Position numbers and translations under genes: made by a program. 64,000 nt of DNA from Levilinea sp. (GTDB taxonomy: Bacteria; Chloroflexota; Anaerolineae; Anaerolineales; Anaerolineaceae). The notes beneath the pieces were generated by a model that saw only the letters and a program-made list of their open reading frames with translations, had not been told where the DNA came from and did not search any database. Shown in pieces: positions 15,198 through 23,352 of the stretch. The DNA is taken from assembly GCA_029975215.1 (NCBI GenBank), contig JARKPO010000046.1:124001-188000 (forward strand). Direction: 5' to 3'. The first letter of the stretch is position 1. Each line of letters opens with the position of its first letter.

Positions 15198-16841
15198 TTA
15201 TTCCTTGTGAACGATCTGCCCGCCGAGGTTGAGGGCGGTGTTGACCATGCCATCCCCGTCTACATCTAATTCGGCACTGCTGCCTTTGGTGTTGGCCACC
15301 ACGCAGCTCACCGGCAGATCGGCCTTGAACATTTCCAGGAGCAGCTGCTGGGTGACGCCGATGTTTTCGGGGGTGTCCATCTTGGCGCGCAGCACCTCTG
15401 AGGCGAACCCCAGCACCAGACGGCCGTCTTTGATGGCTAGCGGACGGCAGGAATTGAGCAGGCCTTGCACCGCCGGGCTTTTGACGCGCATGGCCTGGCA
15501 AAAGGCCTTCCACTGCTGCACGATGATGTGCAGGCTGATGCCTGCCGGGGCAGCTTCGTCTGCGGGGGCAGAACGCGAGGGGCTGGGCTGTGATGGGGTC
15601 GGCCGCGAGGGGTTGGGTTGCGAGGGGGTGGGCCGCGCCGGGTCAGGCTGAGAAGGGGTAGGCTGAGAGGGAGTGGGGCGGGCTGGGGCAGGCTGGGAGG
15701 GCGTGGGGCGGGCCGGGTCTGGCTGGGCAGGGACGACCGGTCTTAACGCGGCGGCAGGCTGGGGAGCCGTGTACAGACACTCAGCCAGGGCCAGCTCCAA
15801 CAGCAAGGCTGGCTGCCAGCCGGTGCGCGCCTCGGCGGCGGCATGGTTAAACTGCCGCACAGCTTCGACCAGCTCGGCGCTCTCAAAGTGGGCCGCCTGG
15901 GCGGCCATCTGCGCGCGCATTTCTTGGGTCACATCCAGCAGGTCAGCGTTGTTCAGGCGGATGAGGAGCAGCCCGCGCAGATAATCCACCACCTGACGGG
16001 CGAACTGGCGCGGGTCGGTGCCGGCGTCCAGGGCCTGGTGAATGGCGTTCAACCCCGCCTGGCTGTCTTTGGTTTGGATGGCGCCCACCAGATCCACCAC
16101 CACCTGACTGGTGGCCGTGCCCAGCACCTGTTGAGCGTTGGCCAGGGTGATGCCCTCGCCGGTGGAGGCCAGCTGATCCAGCAGGGAGATGGCGTCGCGC
16201 ATGGCGCCGGTGGATTGGCGCGCGATGAGGGTGAGCGCCTCTTTTTCGGCGGTAAAGCCTTCGCCGTCCACGATGTCCTGCAGCTGGGCGACAATATCGG
16301 GCACGGGGATGCGCCGGAATTCGTGCCGCTGGCAGCGCGAAAGCACCGTGGCGGGGATTTTGTGCACCTCGGTGGTGGCCAGAATGAAGATGGCGTGGGC
16401 AGGGGGCTCTTCCAGCGTTTTCAGCAAGGCATTGAAGGCCGCCGTGGAGAGCATGTGCACTTCATCAATGATGTAGACTTTGTAGCGCCCCTGCGAGGGG
16501 GAAAAATTGATCTTATCCCGCAGGTCGCGCATATCGTCCACGCTGGTGTTGGAGGCGGCGTCAATTTCGATCAGGTCCAGGAAATGGCCTTCGTTGACGG
16601 CCTTGCAGTGGGCGCACTGGTCGCAGGGGCGGGCTGCCGGGTCTTCGGCCAGGCAGTTGACCGCCTTGGCCAGCAGGCGCGCAGTGGTGGTTTTGCCGGT
16701 TCCGCGCGGCCCGGCCAGCAGGTAAGCATGGCCCACGCGCTCGGTGCGGACGGCGTTTTTGAACGTCTGGACAATGTGTTCCTGTCCGACGACCTTATCC
16801 CAAAGGCGCGGCCGCCATTTGCGGTACAGGGCTTGTGACAT
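15198..16841 (-). CDS. dnaX: DNA polymerase III subunit gamma/tau
   Basis: 547 residues. Clamp-loader ATPase: RKWRPRLWDKVVGQEH start, Walker A GPRGTGKTT (about residues 44-52), a zinc module with four cysteines (NCLAED, CDQCAHC), Walker B region VYIIDEVHML, the SRC sensor (VLSRCQRHEF) and the gamma/tau collar domain. After about residue 365 comes a low-complexity Pro/Ser/Gln linker and then a C-terminal domain (about 430-547), the tau-like part. The gene leads the dnaX-ybaB-recR set. Whether a shorter gamma form is made cannot be said. Confidence 0.98.
   Translation of the reverse strand: MSQALYRKWRPRLWDKVVGQEHIVQTFKNAVRTERVGHAYLLAGPRGTGKTTTARLLAKAVNCLAEDPAARPCDQCAHCKAVNEGHFLDLIEIDAASNTSVDDMRDLRDKINFSPSQGRYKVYIIDEVHMLSTAAFNALLKTLEEPPAHAIFILATTEVHKIPATVLSRCQRHEFRRIPVPDIVAQLQDIVDGEGFTAEKEALTLIARQSTGAMRDAISLLDQLASTGEGITLANAQQVLGTATSQVVVDLVGAIQTKDSQAGLNAIHQALDAGTDPRQFARQVVDYLRGLLLIRLNNADLLDVTQEMRAQMAAQAAHFESAELVEAVRQFNHAAAEARTGWQPALLLELALAECLYTAPQPAAALRPVVPAQPDPARPTPSQPAPARPTPSQPTPSQPDPARPTPSQPNPSRPTPSQPSPSRSAPADEAAPAGISLHIIVQQWKAFCQAMRVKSPAVQGLLNSCRPLAIKDGRLVLGFASEVLRAKMDTPENIGVTQQLLLEMFKADLPVSCVVANTKGSSAELDVDGDGMVNTALNLGGQIVHKE
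15579..15735 (-). repeat. Pro-Ser-Gln coding repeats in dnaX
   Basis: Degenerate 12- to 24-base units coding for variants of ARPTPSQP and SQPDP are repeated about ten times. They form a flexible linker between the clamp-loader part and the C-terminal domain. Confidence 0.75.
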
Positions 16842-16885
16842 GCGGTTGGCTTCCCTTCGTCCAGAGGTGATTTCCAGGGCGCGGA

Positions 16886-17287
16886 TCAGGCTTTGGGCAG
16901 CTGCAAGGCGGCCAGCAGTTCGGCCTGCCCATCCAGCAGGCGCCGTTGGAAGGTGGGGTGGGGCACGCGGATATTGTACTCCAGGATTTGCTGGTTGAGC
17001 GCGGCGATTTGGCGCAGAAAGTGGGCCTGAGCCGAGGGGCTGCCGCCCGCTTCACGCAAGGCCCGGCGCAGGGCCAGGCGTTCGCTTTCAATTTGCTGCC
17101 CAAACTCAATCCACGGCAGGCTGTAACCGCTGCTGCGCAGCAGGTGGTGGGCCAGGTGTGACTCTTCGGCCTCAAAGGGGTATTCTTCCAGGCGCAAAGG
17201 CTGACCTTTGCCGGGCAGATGGTCAAACACCCCGGCTTCCTGCGCGGCGCGGATCTTTTCTTCGGCGATTTTTTCCCAGGCGTCCAT
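16886..17287 (-). CDS. DUF1992 (DnaJ-C28 conserved domain) protein
   Basis: 133 residues; ATG after GGAG. The start matches the DUF1992 family closely: AEEKIRAAQEAGVFDHLPGK followed by a charged helical segment and ILEYNIRVP. Family members are small bacterial proteins of unknown role; the domain is also found in eukaryotic DNAJC28. It lies 44 bases upstream of dnaX on the same strand. Confidence 0.88.
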   Translation of the reverse strand: MDAWEKIAEEKIRAAQEAGVFDHLPGKGQPLRLEEYPFEAEESHLAHHLLRSSGYSLPWIEFGQQIESERLALRRALREAGGSPSAQAHFLRQIAALNQQILEYNIRVPHPTFQRRLLDGQAELLAALQLPKA

Positions 17288-17294
17288 CCAACTC

Positions 17295-17813
17295 CTACGG
17301 GATCTTAAAGCTGGCGCGCAAATTGCCTTCGGTGTCGTACAGGCTGGCGGTCATGCCGCTGCCCCAGGCGGGCTGCTGTAAGTTCCAATGCAGTTCGATG
17401 ACCGAATCAGCCCCAGGGCGGCTGTAGAGTTCAACCGCACCGTCGGCATACAGCAGCAGTTCGGGGAAGGTGTAGGTGAGGCCGTCGTCGTTCTTGAGGG
17501 TCCAGCCGGTCATTTGCAGTTCGCCGCTGCCCAGGCGGCGCAGGCGCACCACCTCGGTCTTCACATCCCCGGCGCCGAAGACGTTCTGGATCTCGATGAC
17601 GGGGGTATCGGCAGAGGGCAGGGTGGCCGCAGGGGCGGCCGGGGCCTGCGCGGTGGGGGTGAGGACCGCTGCGGCAGCAGGGGCGGCGGGTGGGGCCGCG
17701 GGCGGGACGGCAGGAGCCTGGCGCCCACTCCACAGCATCAGCACGGCTAAGGTGGTCACCGCCGAAACGACCACGTTGAGTAGCAAGTAGGGCAGCAATT
17801 TTTTCAGTCTCAT
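17295..17813 (-). CDS. Membrane-anchored lamin-tail-domain (LTD) protein
   Basis: 172 residues. The start at 17813 follows GAGGAAG and gives a clean anchor (MRLKKLLPYLLL, residues 1-30). An open frame upstream continues past it but has no sensible content. Residues about 30-75 are an Ala/Pro linker, and 75-172 an LTD immunoglobulin-like fold (TPVIEIQNVFGAGD, LTGW-type strand seen as MTGWTLKNDDG, then YTFPELLLYADG). LTDs in bacterial exported proteins are thought to bind other surface proteins or DNA; the role here is unknown. First gene of the minus-strand dnaX operon. Confidence 0.82.
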   Translation of the reverse strand: MRLKKLLPYLLLNVVVSAVTTLAVLMLWSGRQAPAVPPAAPPAAPAAAAVLTPTAQAPAAPAATLPSADTPVIEIQNVFGAGDVKTEVVRLRRLGSGELQMTGWTLKNDDGLTYTFPELLLYADGAVELYSRPGADSVIELHWNLQQPAWGSGMTASLYDTEGNLRASFKIP

Positions 17814-17907
17814 GGCTTCCTCGCTTGAATGATAGCACACTTTGGGGTAAATTTGTATTGGCTGGGCGGCTGACCCAGGCCCCCATCCTGTGAAAGGGCG
17901 CGCTGCG

Positions 17908-18375
17908 ATGTACCTGATTGACGGGCACAATCTCATTCCCAATCTGCCGGGGTTGAACCTGGCGGTGCTGGAAGATGAGGACATTTTGATCCAATGGCTG
18001 CAAGTTTTTTGCCGCCAAACGCGCAAACGCGCCGAAGTGTATTTTGACGGCGCGCCGCCGGGACGAGCGGGCGTGCGGCGGGTGGGCGGCTCGCTGACCG
18101 CGCATTTTGTGCGCCAGGGCAGCACCGCGGATGACGCCATCGCCCGCCGCCTGCGCCAGTTGGGGCGGGATGCGCGCAATTGGAAGGTGGTCAGTTCGGA
18201 CCGGCGCGTGCAGGCTGAGGCGGCATCCGCGGGGGCTGAGCGCATTCGTTCGGATGAGTTCGCGCGGCAATTGCAGCGCACCCTGTCCGAGGCTCCGGAG
18301 TCGGGCGCACCCGCGGCGGGCGGTGATATTGAGGAATGGCTGCGTTTGTTTGGGGCGGAGGACGAAAACTCTTAG
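17908..18375 (+). CDS. NYN-domain (YacP-like) putative ribonuclease
   Basis: 155 residues from the ATG at 17908; a GTG at 17890 is also in frame, but GAAAGGG is better placed for the ATG. Starts YLIDGHNLIPNLPG, the PIN-like NYN signature with its first catalytic Asp, followed by VYFDGAPPG, TADDAIARRL and VVSSDRRVQ, which supply the other acidic residues. YacP (Rae1) of Bacillus is a ribosome-associated mRNA endonuclease, so a role in RNA decay is likely. Divergent from the LTD gene. Confidence 0.88.
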   Translation: MYLIDGHNLIPNLPGLNLAVLEDEDILIQWLQVFCRQTRKRAEVYFDGAPPGRAGVRRVGGSLTAHFVRQGSTADDAIARRLRQLGRDARNWKVVSSDRRVQAEAASAGAERIRSDEFARQLQRTLSEAPESGAPAAGGDIEEWLRLFGAEDENS

Positions 18376-18414
18376 GCCCTTTTAATGCAAATAGGACAAA
18401 ATTAGTGTATATTA

Positions 18415-18573
18415 CTGTCACGGCACCTTTTAACGGTAGTTTCGGTGCCTGCCACCGGAAAGTGTAAAGCCAGCCCATCCCCCCCGGGTTGGCTCCCAAA
18501 AGGAAGCTTCTGGTGGGATTCCCTCCCTGAAGATCGCCTGGCATGTCCCCCCCATGTCAGGCGATCGCTTTTA
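18415..18573 (+). ncRNA. Candidate structured small RNA ending in a strong terminator
   Basis: A TATATT box (18408-18413) precedes three well-formed helices. First, GGCACC (18422-18427) pairs with GGTGCC (18444-18449). Second, CCACC (18452-18456) pairs with GGTGG (18512-18516) and encloses GCCAGCCC (18469-18476) paired with GGGTTGGC (18486-18493). Third, a 14-bp terminator stem (18532-18545 with 18553-18566, one G-U) is followed by GCTTTT. No downstream gene lies on this strand, so it looks like a free-standing RNA rather than a riboswitch. It lacks the signatures I know for tmRNA, RNase P or SRP RNA; 6S RNA is not excluded. Confidence 0.5.
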
Positions 18574-18609
18574 AGGTGCGCGGGGGGGGCGATTCACCAG
18601 ATCTGCTTT

Positions 18610-18766
18610 GCGTCCTTGGCGGTTCAAAGACATATTTTTTACCGCCAAGGAACAAAGGACGCCAAGAAGGCGGGTAACCCAACGGTTGACCATGCGGTGC
18701 GTTCGATGAAACGGGGCGTTCTTCGGCCCGTGCCCCTACCTTGCGCCCTTGGCGTCTTGGCGGTTC
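18610..18766. repeat. Two more copies of the dispersed repeat
   Basis: 18724-18766 is the inverted match of copy B at 7200-7258, almost base for base. 18610-18665 is a related inverted repeat (CCTTGGCGGT and ACCGCCAAGG arms). These copies confirm a repeat family scattered in intergenic DNA. Confidence 0.7.
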
Positions 18767-18841
18767 AAACACATTGTTGGAATATGCACCGAGGGTGTGC
18801 CCCTACGATGGTCAATCGATCATTTGCGATGGCATACCCCC

Positions 18842-18872
18842 AAAAACGAGCCGCCCCGCTGAGGGGCGGCTC
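18842..18872 (-). terminator. Rho-independent terminator of kbl
   Basis: GAGCCGCCCC and GGGGCGGCTC (18848-18857 with 18863-18872) form a 10-bp GC-rich stem, followed on the minus strand by five T. Confidence 0.85.
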
Positions 18873-18896
18873 GGCAGCAGCATCCGAACAACCAAC

Positions 18897-20081
18897 TCAG
18901 GCGATGACGCCCAGCTTGCGGCCTACCTTGGCGAAGGCCGCCAGACCCTGATCCAGATCCTCTTTTTGGTGCGCCGCGGAGATCATCACGCGGATGCGCG
19001 CCTTGCCGCGCGGCACGGTGGGGAAGCCGATGGACATGGCAAAGACGCCTTCTTCAAACAGCTCACGGCTGAACTGCTGGGCCAGAGGCGCCTCACCCAG
19101 CATCACCGGCGTGATGGGGGTGGTGGAAACGCCCGTGTCGAAGCCCAGTTTCTTCATTTCATCTTTAAAGTAGCGCGCGTTGGCCCACAGCCGGTCCACG
19201 CGTTCGGTGGAGGATTCGAGGATGTCCACCGCGGCGATGCAGGCGCCCACATCGGCGGGGGTGACAGCCGAGGAGAACAGGAAAGGCCGCCCGCGCTGGC
19301 GCAGCCATTCCACAATCACCGCGCTGCCGGCCACCACGCCGCCCACCACGCCAAAGGCCTTCGAGAGCGTGCCGACTTCCACATCCACTTTGCCGTGCAG
19401 GTGGAAATGATCCACAATGCCGCGCCCACCGGTTCCCAACACACCTTCACCGTGGGCGTCGTCCACCATCAGGAGGATATCGTATTTTTCGGCGATCTCG
19501 TAGATTTTGTCCAGCGGGGCGATATCGCCGTCCATGCTGAACACGCCGTCGGTCACGATCAGCCCGCGGCGGTAGCTGCCGGCGTTTTCCTGAATGACCT
19601 TTTCCAGCGAGGCAGGGTCGGCGTGGCCGTAGCGCACGATGCGCGCACCCGACAAACGGCTGCCGTCAATGATGCTGGCGTGGTTCAGCTCATCGGAGAA
19701 GATGACGTCTTCCTTGCCCACCAGGGCGGGCAGGGTGGCCAGGTTGGCGGTGAAGCCGGATTGGAAGGTGATGGCGGCCTCGACGCCCTTAAAGGCGGCC
19801 AGGCGGCGTTCCAGTTCCAGGTGAATGTCCATCGTGCCGGCGATGGAGCGCACCGCGGCCGGGCCGACGCCGAATTTTTGAGTGTATTCCTGGGCGGTCT
19901 TGACCAGCACGGGGTCGTTGGCCAACCCCAGATAGTTGTTGGAGCAAAAGTTGAGAACACGTTTGCCGTCCACCATCAGCCAGGCGCCTTGCGGCGAGCC
20001 CAGCGTGCGGATGCGGTTATAGAGACCGGCCTCTTTCAGGCTGTCCAGCTCTTGGTGGATCCAGGTAAGTCGTTCAGACAT
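18897..20081 (-). CDS. kbl: Glycine C-acetyltransferase (2-amino-3-ketobutyrate CoA ligase)
   Basis: 394 residues, full length for this alpha-oxoamine synthase family. PLP enzyme that interconverts 2-amino-3-oxobutanoate plus CoA with glycine plus acetyl-CoA in threonine breakdown. The Schiff-base lysine is Lys241 (GTLSKAFG); other family marks are [24 protein letters not shown] and MVDDAHGEG. The closely related KAPA synthase BioF and ALA synthase have the same fold, but the N-terminus ([18 protein letters not shown]) fits Kbl. Threonine dehydrogenase (tdh) is not adjacent. A threonine aldolase gene lies elsewhere in the window. Single gene with its own terminator. Confidence 0.92.
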   Translation of the reverse strand: MSERLTWIHQELDSLKEAGLYNRIRTLGSPQGAWLMVDGKRVLNFCSNNYLGLANDPVLVKTAQEYTQKFGVGPAAVRSIAGTMDIHLELERRLAAFKGVEAAITFQSGFTANLATLPALVGKEDVIFSDELNHASIIDGSRLSGARIVRYGHADPASLEKVIQENAGSYRRGLIVTDGVFSMDGDIAPLDKIYEIAEKYDILLMVDDAHGEGVLGTGGRGIVDHFHLHGKVDVEVGTLSKAFGVVGGVVAGSAVIVEWLRQRGRPFLFSSAVTPADVGACIAAVDILESSTERVDRLWANARYFKDEMKKLGFDTGVSTTPITPVMLGEAPLAQQFSRELFEEGVFAMSIGFPTVPRGKARIRVMISAAHQKEDLDQGLAAFAKVGRKLGVIA

Positions 20082-20143
20082 GTGGGGCTACTCCGGGGGG
20101 AATGGTTTGAGAATGCGCAGGGCGAGGCCTGCGTCTAAAAAAA

Positions 20144-21769
20144 TTATACATCCAAATGAGCTTCGGCTAGATAGCCAATTTCGGTCAGGGCAGCGCGCAC
20201 GGCGGCTTCGCCCCCGGGTTTAACCACCACCACGGTGGGGCTGAGGGCCGGCCCCAGGTGGCGGACAGCGCGGGTGCGGCGCAGAGCGGTGAGGATCTCC
20301 GGCGCGCCCACGGTGAGCAGGATAGGTCGGCTGAAGGAGGCCTGCACGCCCAGCTTTTCCCAGCGTTCCAGGGCTTCCACCAGGCTGGGCGGAAGCGGTG
20401 CGGCGCTGTGGCGTTTGAGCACGCTGAGCACATGCGTCACGCGCAGCCCCTGGCTCTGGGCCTGCTGGAGGGACTCAGGGGTCAGGCGGTAGATATATCG
20501 GTCGGCTTTTTCATCTTCCAGGGTGCAAAAGCGCGCCACCTGGTAACGGGCGGCCCGCGGGGTGAGGGCTTGAATCACCACCTGGCCGTCCTTGCTGACG
20601 ATGAGCGGCTGGTTTTCGGCGGGGAGGCCTTCCGGCGGCTGGCCGTGCCACAGGGCTGCGGCCCAGGGGGAGGGACGAAAGGCGGTGTTGATCTCGTGGG
20701 AGTTGGCGGCCGCCAGATCCACCATGCCCAACCAATGTAGAATGGCGTGGATGAAATAGCGCAGCATGGCTCCATCCACCTTTTCCCACGAGGCAAAGCC
20801 GCGCAGATATTCGCTGCTGTTGTTCAGGCGGACAAACCAGGAGTCATAATCCCCGGCGGGGCGTTGAAAATCGGGGTGTTGTTCGCGCACGGCGTTGGTG
20901 AAGGCCGGCAGCGACCACCAGGTGTCTTGGGGCAGGCGGCTGAGCAGGTTGAGCAGGGTCTGGCGGGTCTGGCGGGGGTGATTCTGCCATTCGCCTTCAA
21001 ACACCAGTCCCGGCGTCAGGCGCAACTCGTTGAGGGTGTCGCTTTGCATCCAGGCGCGCACCAGAAAAGCCAGCGCTTCGCCGCGGCTGGCTTCCAGGAA
21101 GGTGCGGGTCGGCTCCGGCAAGGGCTGGCCGTGGGCATCCAGCAGACCGGCGGTGTTGAGCAGGGCCTGCAGAAAGGCCGCGGAGACGCGGTCGGGGCGG
21201 TCGCTGTATTTTTGGCCCATGCGCCGCGCGGCCAAAAAGGTGGTGGCATCGTCCAGGATTTTATCTTTGGCGGGGCGGGCGAAGGCGCTTTCGCCGCGCG
21301 AGGCTGGGCGGCCCAGCGGGGGGCTTTCTTTGGGGGTCAGGCGGGGCAGCAGCTCCAGCAGGTCGTCGGGGATGTAGGCGTATTCCTGAGGCTCAGGGGG
21401 GCGGTTGAAGAAGCCCTTGGCCACCAGCCCGCGGTACCAGAGAATTTCGGTGGGGGATTGGGGGTTCAGGTCGGGGCGTTCGCGGTCGCGGCGGCCGGCG
21501 CCCATGATGCGCAGTTCACCAAAGCGGCGGGTGAAAAGCGCCCAGGGCTGCGAGCCTTCCGATTCCAGCAGGGCGTAGAGGGCACGGTAGGCTTCGGGGG
21601 GCAAGGTTTCCACCATCTCGCGGACGGCGGTGCGGTCGTGCAGGGCGCGGATGAGGCGCGGTAAAGCCGTGGGAGCGTCGGGAGCTTCCAGCTCGATGCC
21701 CCAACCCTGCGCCACCATTTTCAGAAAGCCTAAGTCGTGCCCTTGCAGGGCGTGTTCCAGGTCTGGCAT
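20144..21769 (-). CDS. XPB/Ssl2-like helicase-associated domain protein
   Basis: 541 residues with no helicase motifs of its own. The C-terminal half (about 330-541) matches the helicase-C-like domain found alone in many Chloroflexota and Actinobacteria: LIVSKDGQVVIQA, then YRLTPESLQQAQSQGL and a final beta-alpha part that ends LTEIGYLAEAHLDV. The N-terminal half is helical and winged-helix-like (TLPPEAYRALYALLESEG). It probably binds nucleic acid or a helicase partner. A TATAAT box lies 9 bases upstream of its ATG, so the mRNA may be almost leaderless. Confidence 0.75.
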   Translation of the reverse strand: MPDLEHALQGHDLGFLKMVAQGWGIELEAPDAPTALPRLIRALHDRTAVREMVETLPPEAYRALYALLESEGSQPWALFTRRFGELRIMGAGRRDRERPDLNPQSPTEILWYRGLVAKGFFNRPPEPQEYAYIPDDLLELLPRLTPKESPPLGRPASRGESAFARPAKDKILDDATTFLAARRMGQKYSDRPDRVSAAFLQALLNTAGLLDAHGQPLPEPTRTFLEASRGEALAFLVRAWMQSDTLNELRLTPGLVFEGEWQNHPRQTRQTLLNLLSRLPQDTWWSLPAFTNAVREQHPDFQRPAGDYDSWFVRLNNSSEYLRGFASWEKVDGAMLRYFIHAILHWLGMVDLAAANSHEINTAFRPSPWAAALWHGQPPEGLPAENQPLIVSKDGQVVIQALTPRAARYQVARFCTLEDEKADRYIYRLTPESLQQAQSQGLRVTHVLSVLKRHSAAPLPPSLVEALERWEKLGVQASFSRPILLTVGAPEILTALRRTRAVRHLGPALSPTVVVVKPGGEAAVRAALTEIGYLAEAHLDV

Positions 21770-21778
21770 ACCGTATTG

Positions 21779-21784
21779 ATTATA
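21779..21784 (-). promoter_or_regulatory. Candidate -10 box very close to the helicase-associated gene
   Basis: TATAAT on the minus strand, separated from the ATG at 21769 by 9 bases. No ribosome binding site is seen. Confidence 0.4.
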
Positions 21785-21860
21785 CCCAAAGCCGCGTGCG
21801 GCAGCCCTGGTCTTTTTTTGCAGCTTTTCCGGTCAAAAAGTGGAAAAAAACTAACCGTTA

Positions 21861-21887
21861 GTCAATTGATAAGTCATATTAATTGAC
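21861..21887. promoter_or_regulatory. Inverted repeat overlapping the -35 of the GTPase operon
   Basis: GTCAATT (21861-21867) and AATTGAC (21881-21887) form a 7-bp inverted repeat with 13 bases between, covering the -35 box at 21883. A repressor bound here would block the promoter. Confidence 0.45.
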
Positions 21888-21911
21888 TTGACCTCAGGGG
21901 TCAGGTATAAT
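21883..21911 (+). promoter_or_regulatory. Near-consensus sigma-70-type promoter of the signalling operon
   Basis: TTGACT (21883-21888), 17-base spacer, TATAAT (21906-21911), 37 bases before the DUF4388 gene. This is the best promoter match in the window. Confidence 0.75.
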
Positions 21912-21948
21912 CTGCCATAGTTGGATTTCGTCCACTCTAGAGGCGGCT

Positions 21949-22764
21949 ATGGCGCTTAAAGGCAATCTGCGCGATTTTACCATCACCCAGCTTTTGAATC
22001 TTGTCAATTTAGCCAAGAAAACCGGCAACCTGGTGGTTGAAGGCCCAGGCGAAGTGGCTCAGATTAATTTTCGCGAGGGAAAACTGGCCTTTGCGCAGCT
22101 TTCGCATGAGGACAGCAGCCTGGCGGCCATTTTGCAGCGCAACAGCAAGATTTCAGTCAGCCAGTACAAGCTGCTTAAAGAGCGGGCAGCGCGTATGACG
22201 GATAAAGAACTGGGCATTCTGCTGATCAACGCGGGCTACGTGACCCAGGAAGATATCATCGCCAGCCTGCAGCAGTATTTCATCAGCGTGCTGCGCCGCC
22301 TGTTCACCTGGGTGGAGGGCATCTTCCATTTTGAACAGGATGCGCGCCCGCCGGATGATAAGATTGCCCTGCGCATCGACCTGGAAAACCTGATCATCGA
22401 AGGCTCGCGCCAGATGCGCGAGTGGGAACAGCTTCAGGAAGAAATCCCCAGCCTGGACATGGCCTTGAAGTTCACCGACCGGCCGGGGACCAATATTCGT
22501 AACGTAAACCTGAGCGTCGAAGAGTGGCGGGTGGTGCAGTATGTGAACCCGCAGAACAGTATGCGCCAGATTGCGAAAGCCTCAAAATTGAACGATTTGG
22601 AAATCCGCCGGGTGGTGTACAGTCTGCTGCAGGCAGGTCTGGTTGAGGTGGTGCGTGTGGGCGCGCCCAGTGTGACGATCTCAGGGCGCATGTTCCCCAC
22701 CCAGGACCGCGAAGAGCAAAAGTCGCTGGTCAACCGTCTGATTACCCGTATTCGTTCGATGTAA
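21949..22764 (+). CDS. DUF4388 (PATAN) domain signalling protein
   Basis: 271 residues. The N-terminus (MALKGNLRDFTITQLLNLV, then KTGNLVVEG, INFREGKLAFAQL) is a DUF4388/PATAN domain, the module that occurs with two-component and small-GTPase systems. The middle part (about 85-150) resembles the helical GSPII_E-N/PATAN extension (ELGILLINAGYVTQEDI). The C-terminal 80 residues look like a winged helix (MRQIAKASKLNDLEIRRVVY, LLQAGLVEVVR). It is 27 bases before a small GTPase gene and shares its promoter; it may be the regulator or effector of that GTPase. Function inferred from neighbours. Confidence 0.85.
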   Translation: MALKGNLRDFTITQLLNLVNLAKKTGNLVVEGPGEVAQINFREGKLAFAQLSHEDSSLAAILQRNSKISVSQYKLLKERAARMTDKELGILLINAGYVTQEDIIASLQQYFISVLRRLFTWVEGIFHFEQDARPPDDKIALRIDLENLIIEGSRQMREWEQLQEEIPSLDMALKFTDRPGTNIRNVNLSVEEWRVVQYVNPQNSMRQIAKASKLNDLEIRRVVYSLLQAGLVEVVRVGAPSVTISGRMFPTQDREEQKSLVNRLITRIRSM

Positions 22765-22791
22765 ATTCCCCGCTTCACAAGGATTCTGCCC

Positions 22792-23331
22792 ATGCAAACG
22801 GTAAAAATCGTGGTCACTGGCCCCTTCAATTCTGGTAAAACGGAATTTATCCGCTGTGTCAGTGAAATTGATGTGGTTTCCACCGAGCGAAAGATTACCG
22901 CTGAGGCGGAGAAAGTAAAAGATTCCACCACGGTCGCGATGGACTTTGGCCGCATCACGGTGGATGACGACCTGGTGCTGTATCTGTTTGGCACGCCGGG
23001 GCAGAAACGCTTCGACTTCATGTGGGAAATTCTTTCGGAAGGCATGTTGGGGTTCATTGTGATGGTGGACAGCACCCGCCCCGAAACCTTCCGCGAAGCC
23101 CGCAGCATTTTGGAAACTTTCCGGGCCTATGCGCCCACCCCCTACGTAGTGGCGGCCAACAAGCAGGACCGCGATGACGCCTGGGAAGTGGACGACATGC
23201 GCGTGGCGCTGCGTCTGGATCCCAAGGTCAAATTCCTGCCCTGTGTGGCTACCGACAAGGAGTCGGTCAAAAAGGTTTTGCTGGAGTTGCTGTATTCGAT
23301 CCTGGCGGAAATGGACGCGGGGGAAGCTTGA
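22792..23331 (+). CDS. Small Ras-like GTPase of the Srp102/MglA-related class
   Basis: 179 residues. G1 GPFNSGKT (about residues 10-17), G3 region LFGTPGQKRF and G4 NKQDRDD are present. The G3 motif is GTPGQ, not the DxxG of Ras, as usual for this prokaryotic group (COG2229). Thr/Ser in DSTTVAMDFG may act as G2. Such GTPases switch signalling or polarity with Roadblock or PATAN partners; here the partner is the preceding DUF4388 gene. No separate Roadblock gene was found in the window. Confidence 0.9.
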   Translation: MQTVKIVVTGPFNSGKTEFIRCVSEIDVVSTERKITAEAEKVKDSTTVAMDFGRITVDDDLVLYLFGTPGQKRFDFMWEILSEGMLGFIVMVDSTRPETFREARSILETFRAYAPTPYVVAANKQDRDDAWEVDDMRVALRLDPKVKFLPCVATDKESVKKVLLELLYSILAEMDAGEA

Positions 23332-23352
23332 GGTTGAGGGGATGGTGACTGA

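Larger units (their letters stand above)
18376..18896. other. 521-base non-coding gap with ncRNA candidate and repeats
   Basis: No credible gene is seen. The left part (18415-18573) is a structured RNA candidate. The right part (about 18604-18770) has two copies of the dispersed gaaccgccaag-type repeat and some low-complexity sequence. It ends with the terminator of kbl at 18842-18872. Confidence 0.7.

Noticed and set aside
18415-18573. Identification of the structured RNA as tmRNA, RNase P RNA or SRP RNA
   Set aside because: Too short for the first two, and the conserved SRP loop and RNase P core sequences are absent. Left as an unknown RNA.
18741-20138. 465-codon plus-strand frame across kbl
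   Set aside because: Opposite the complete PLP enzyme; Gly/His/Arg-rich shadow.
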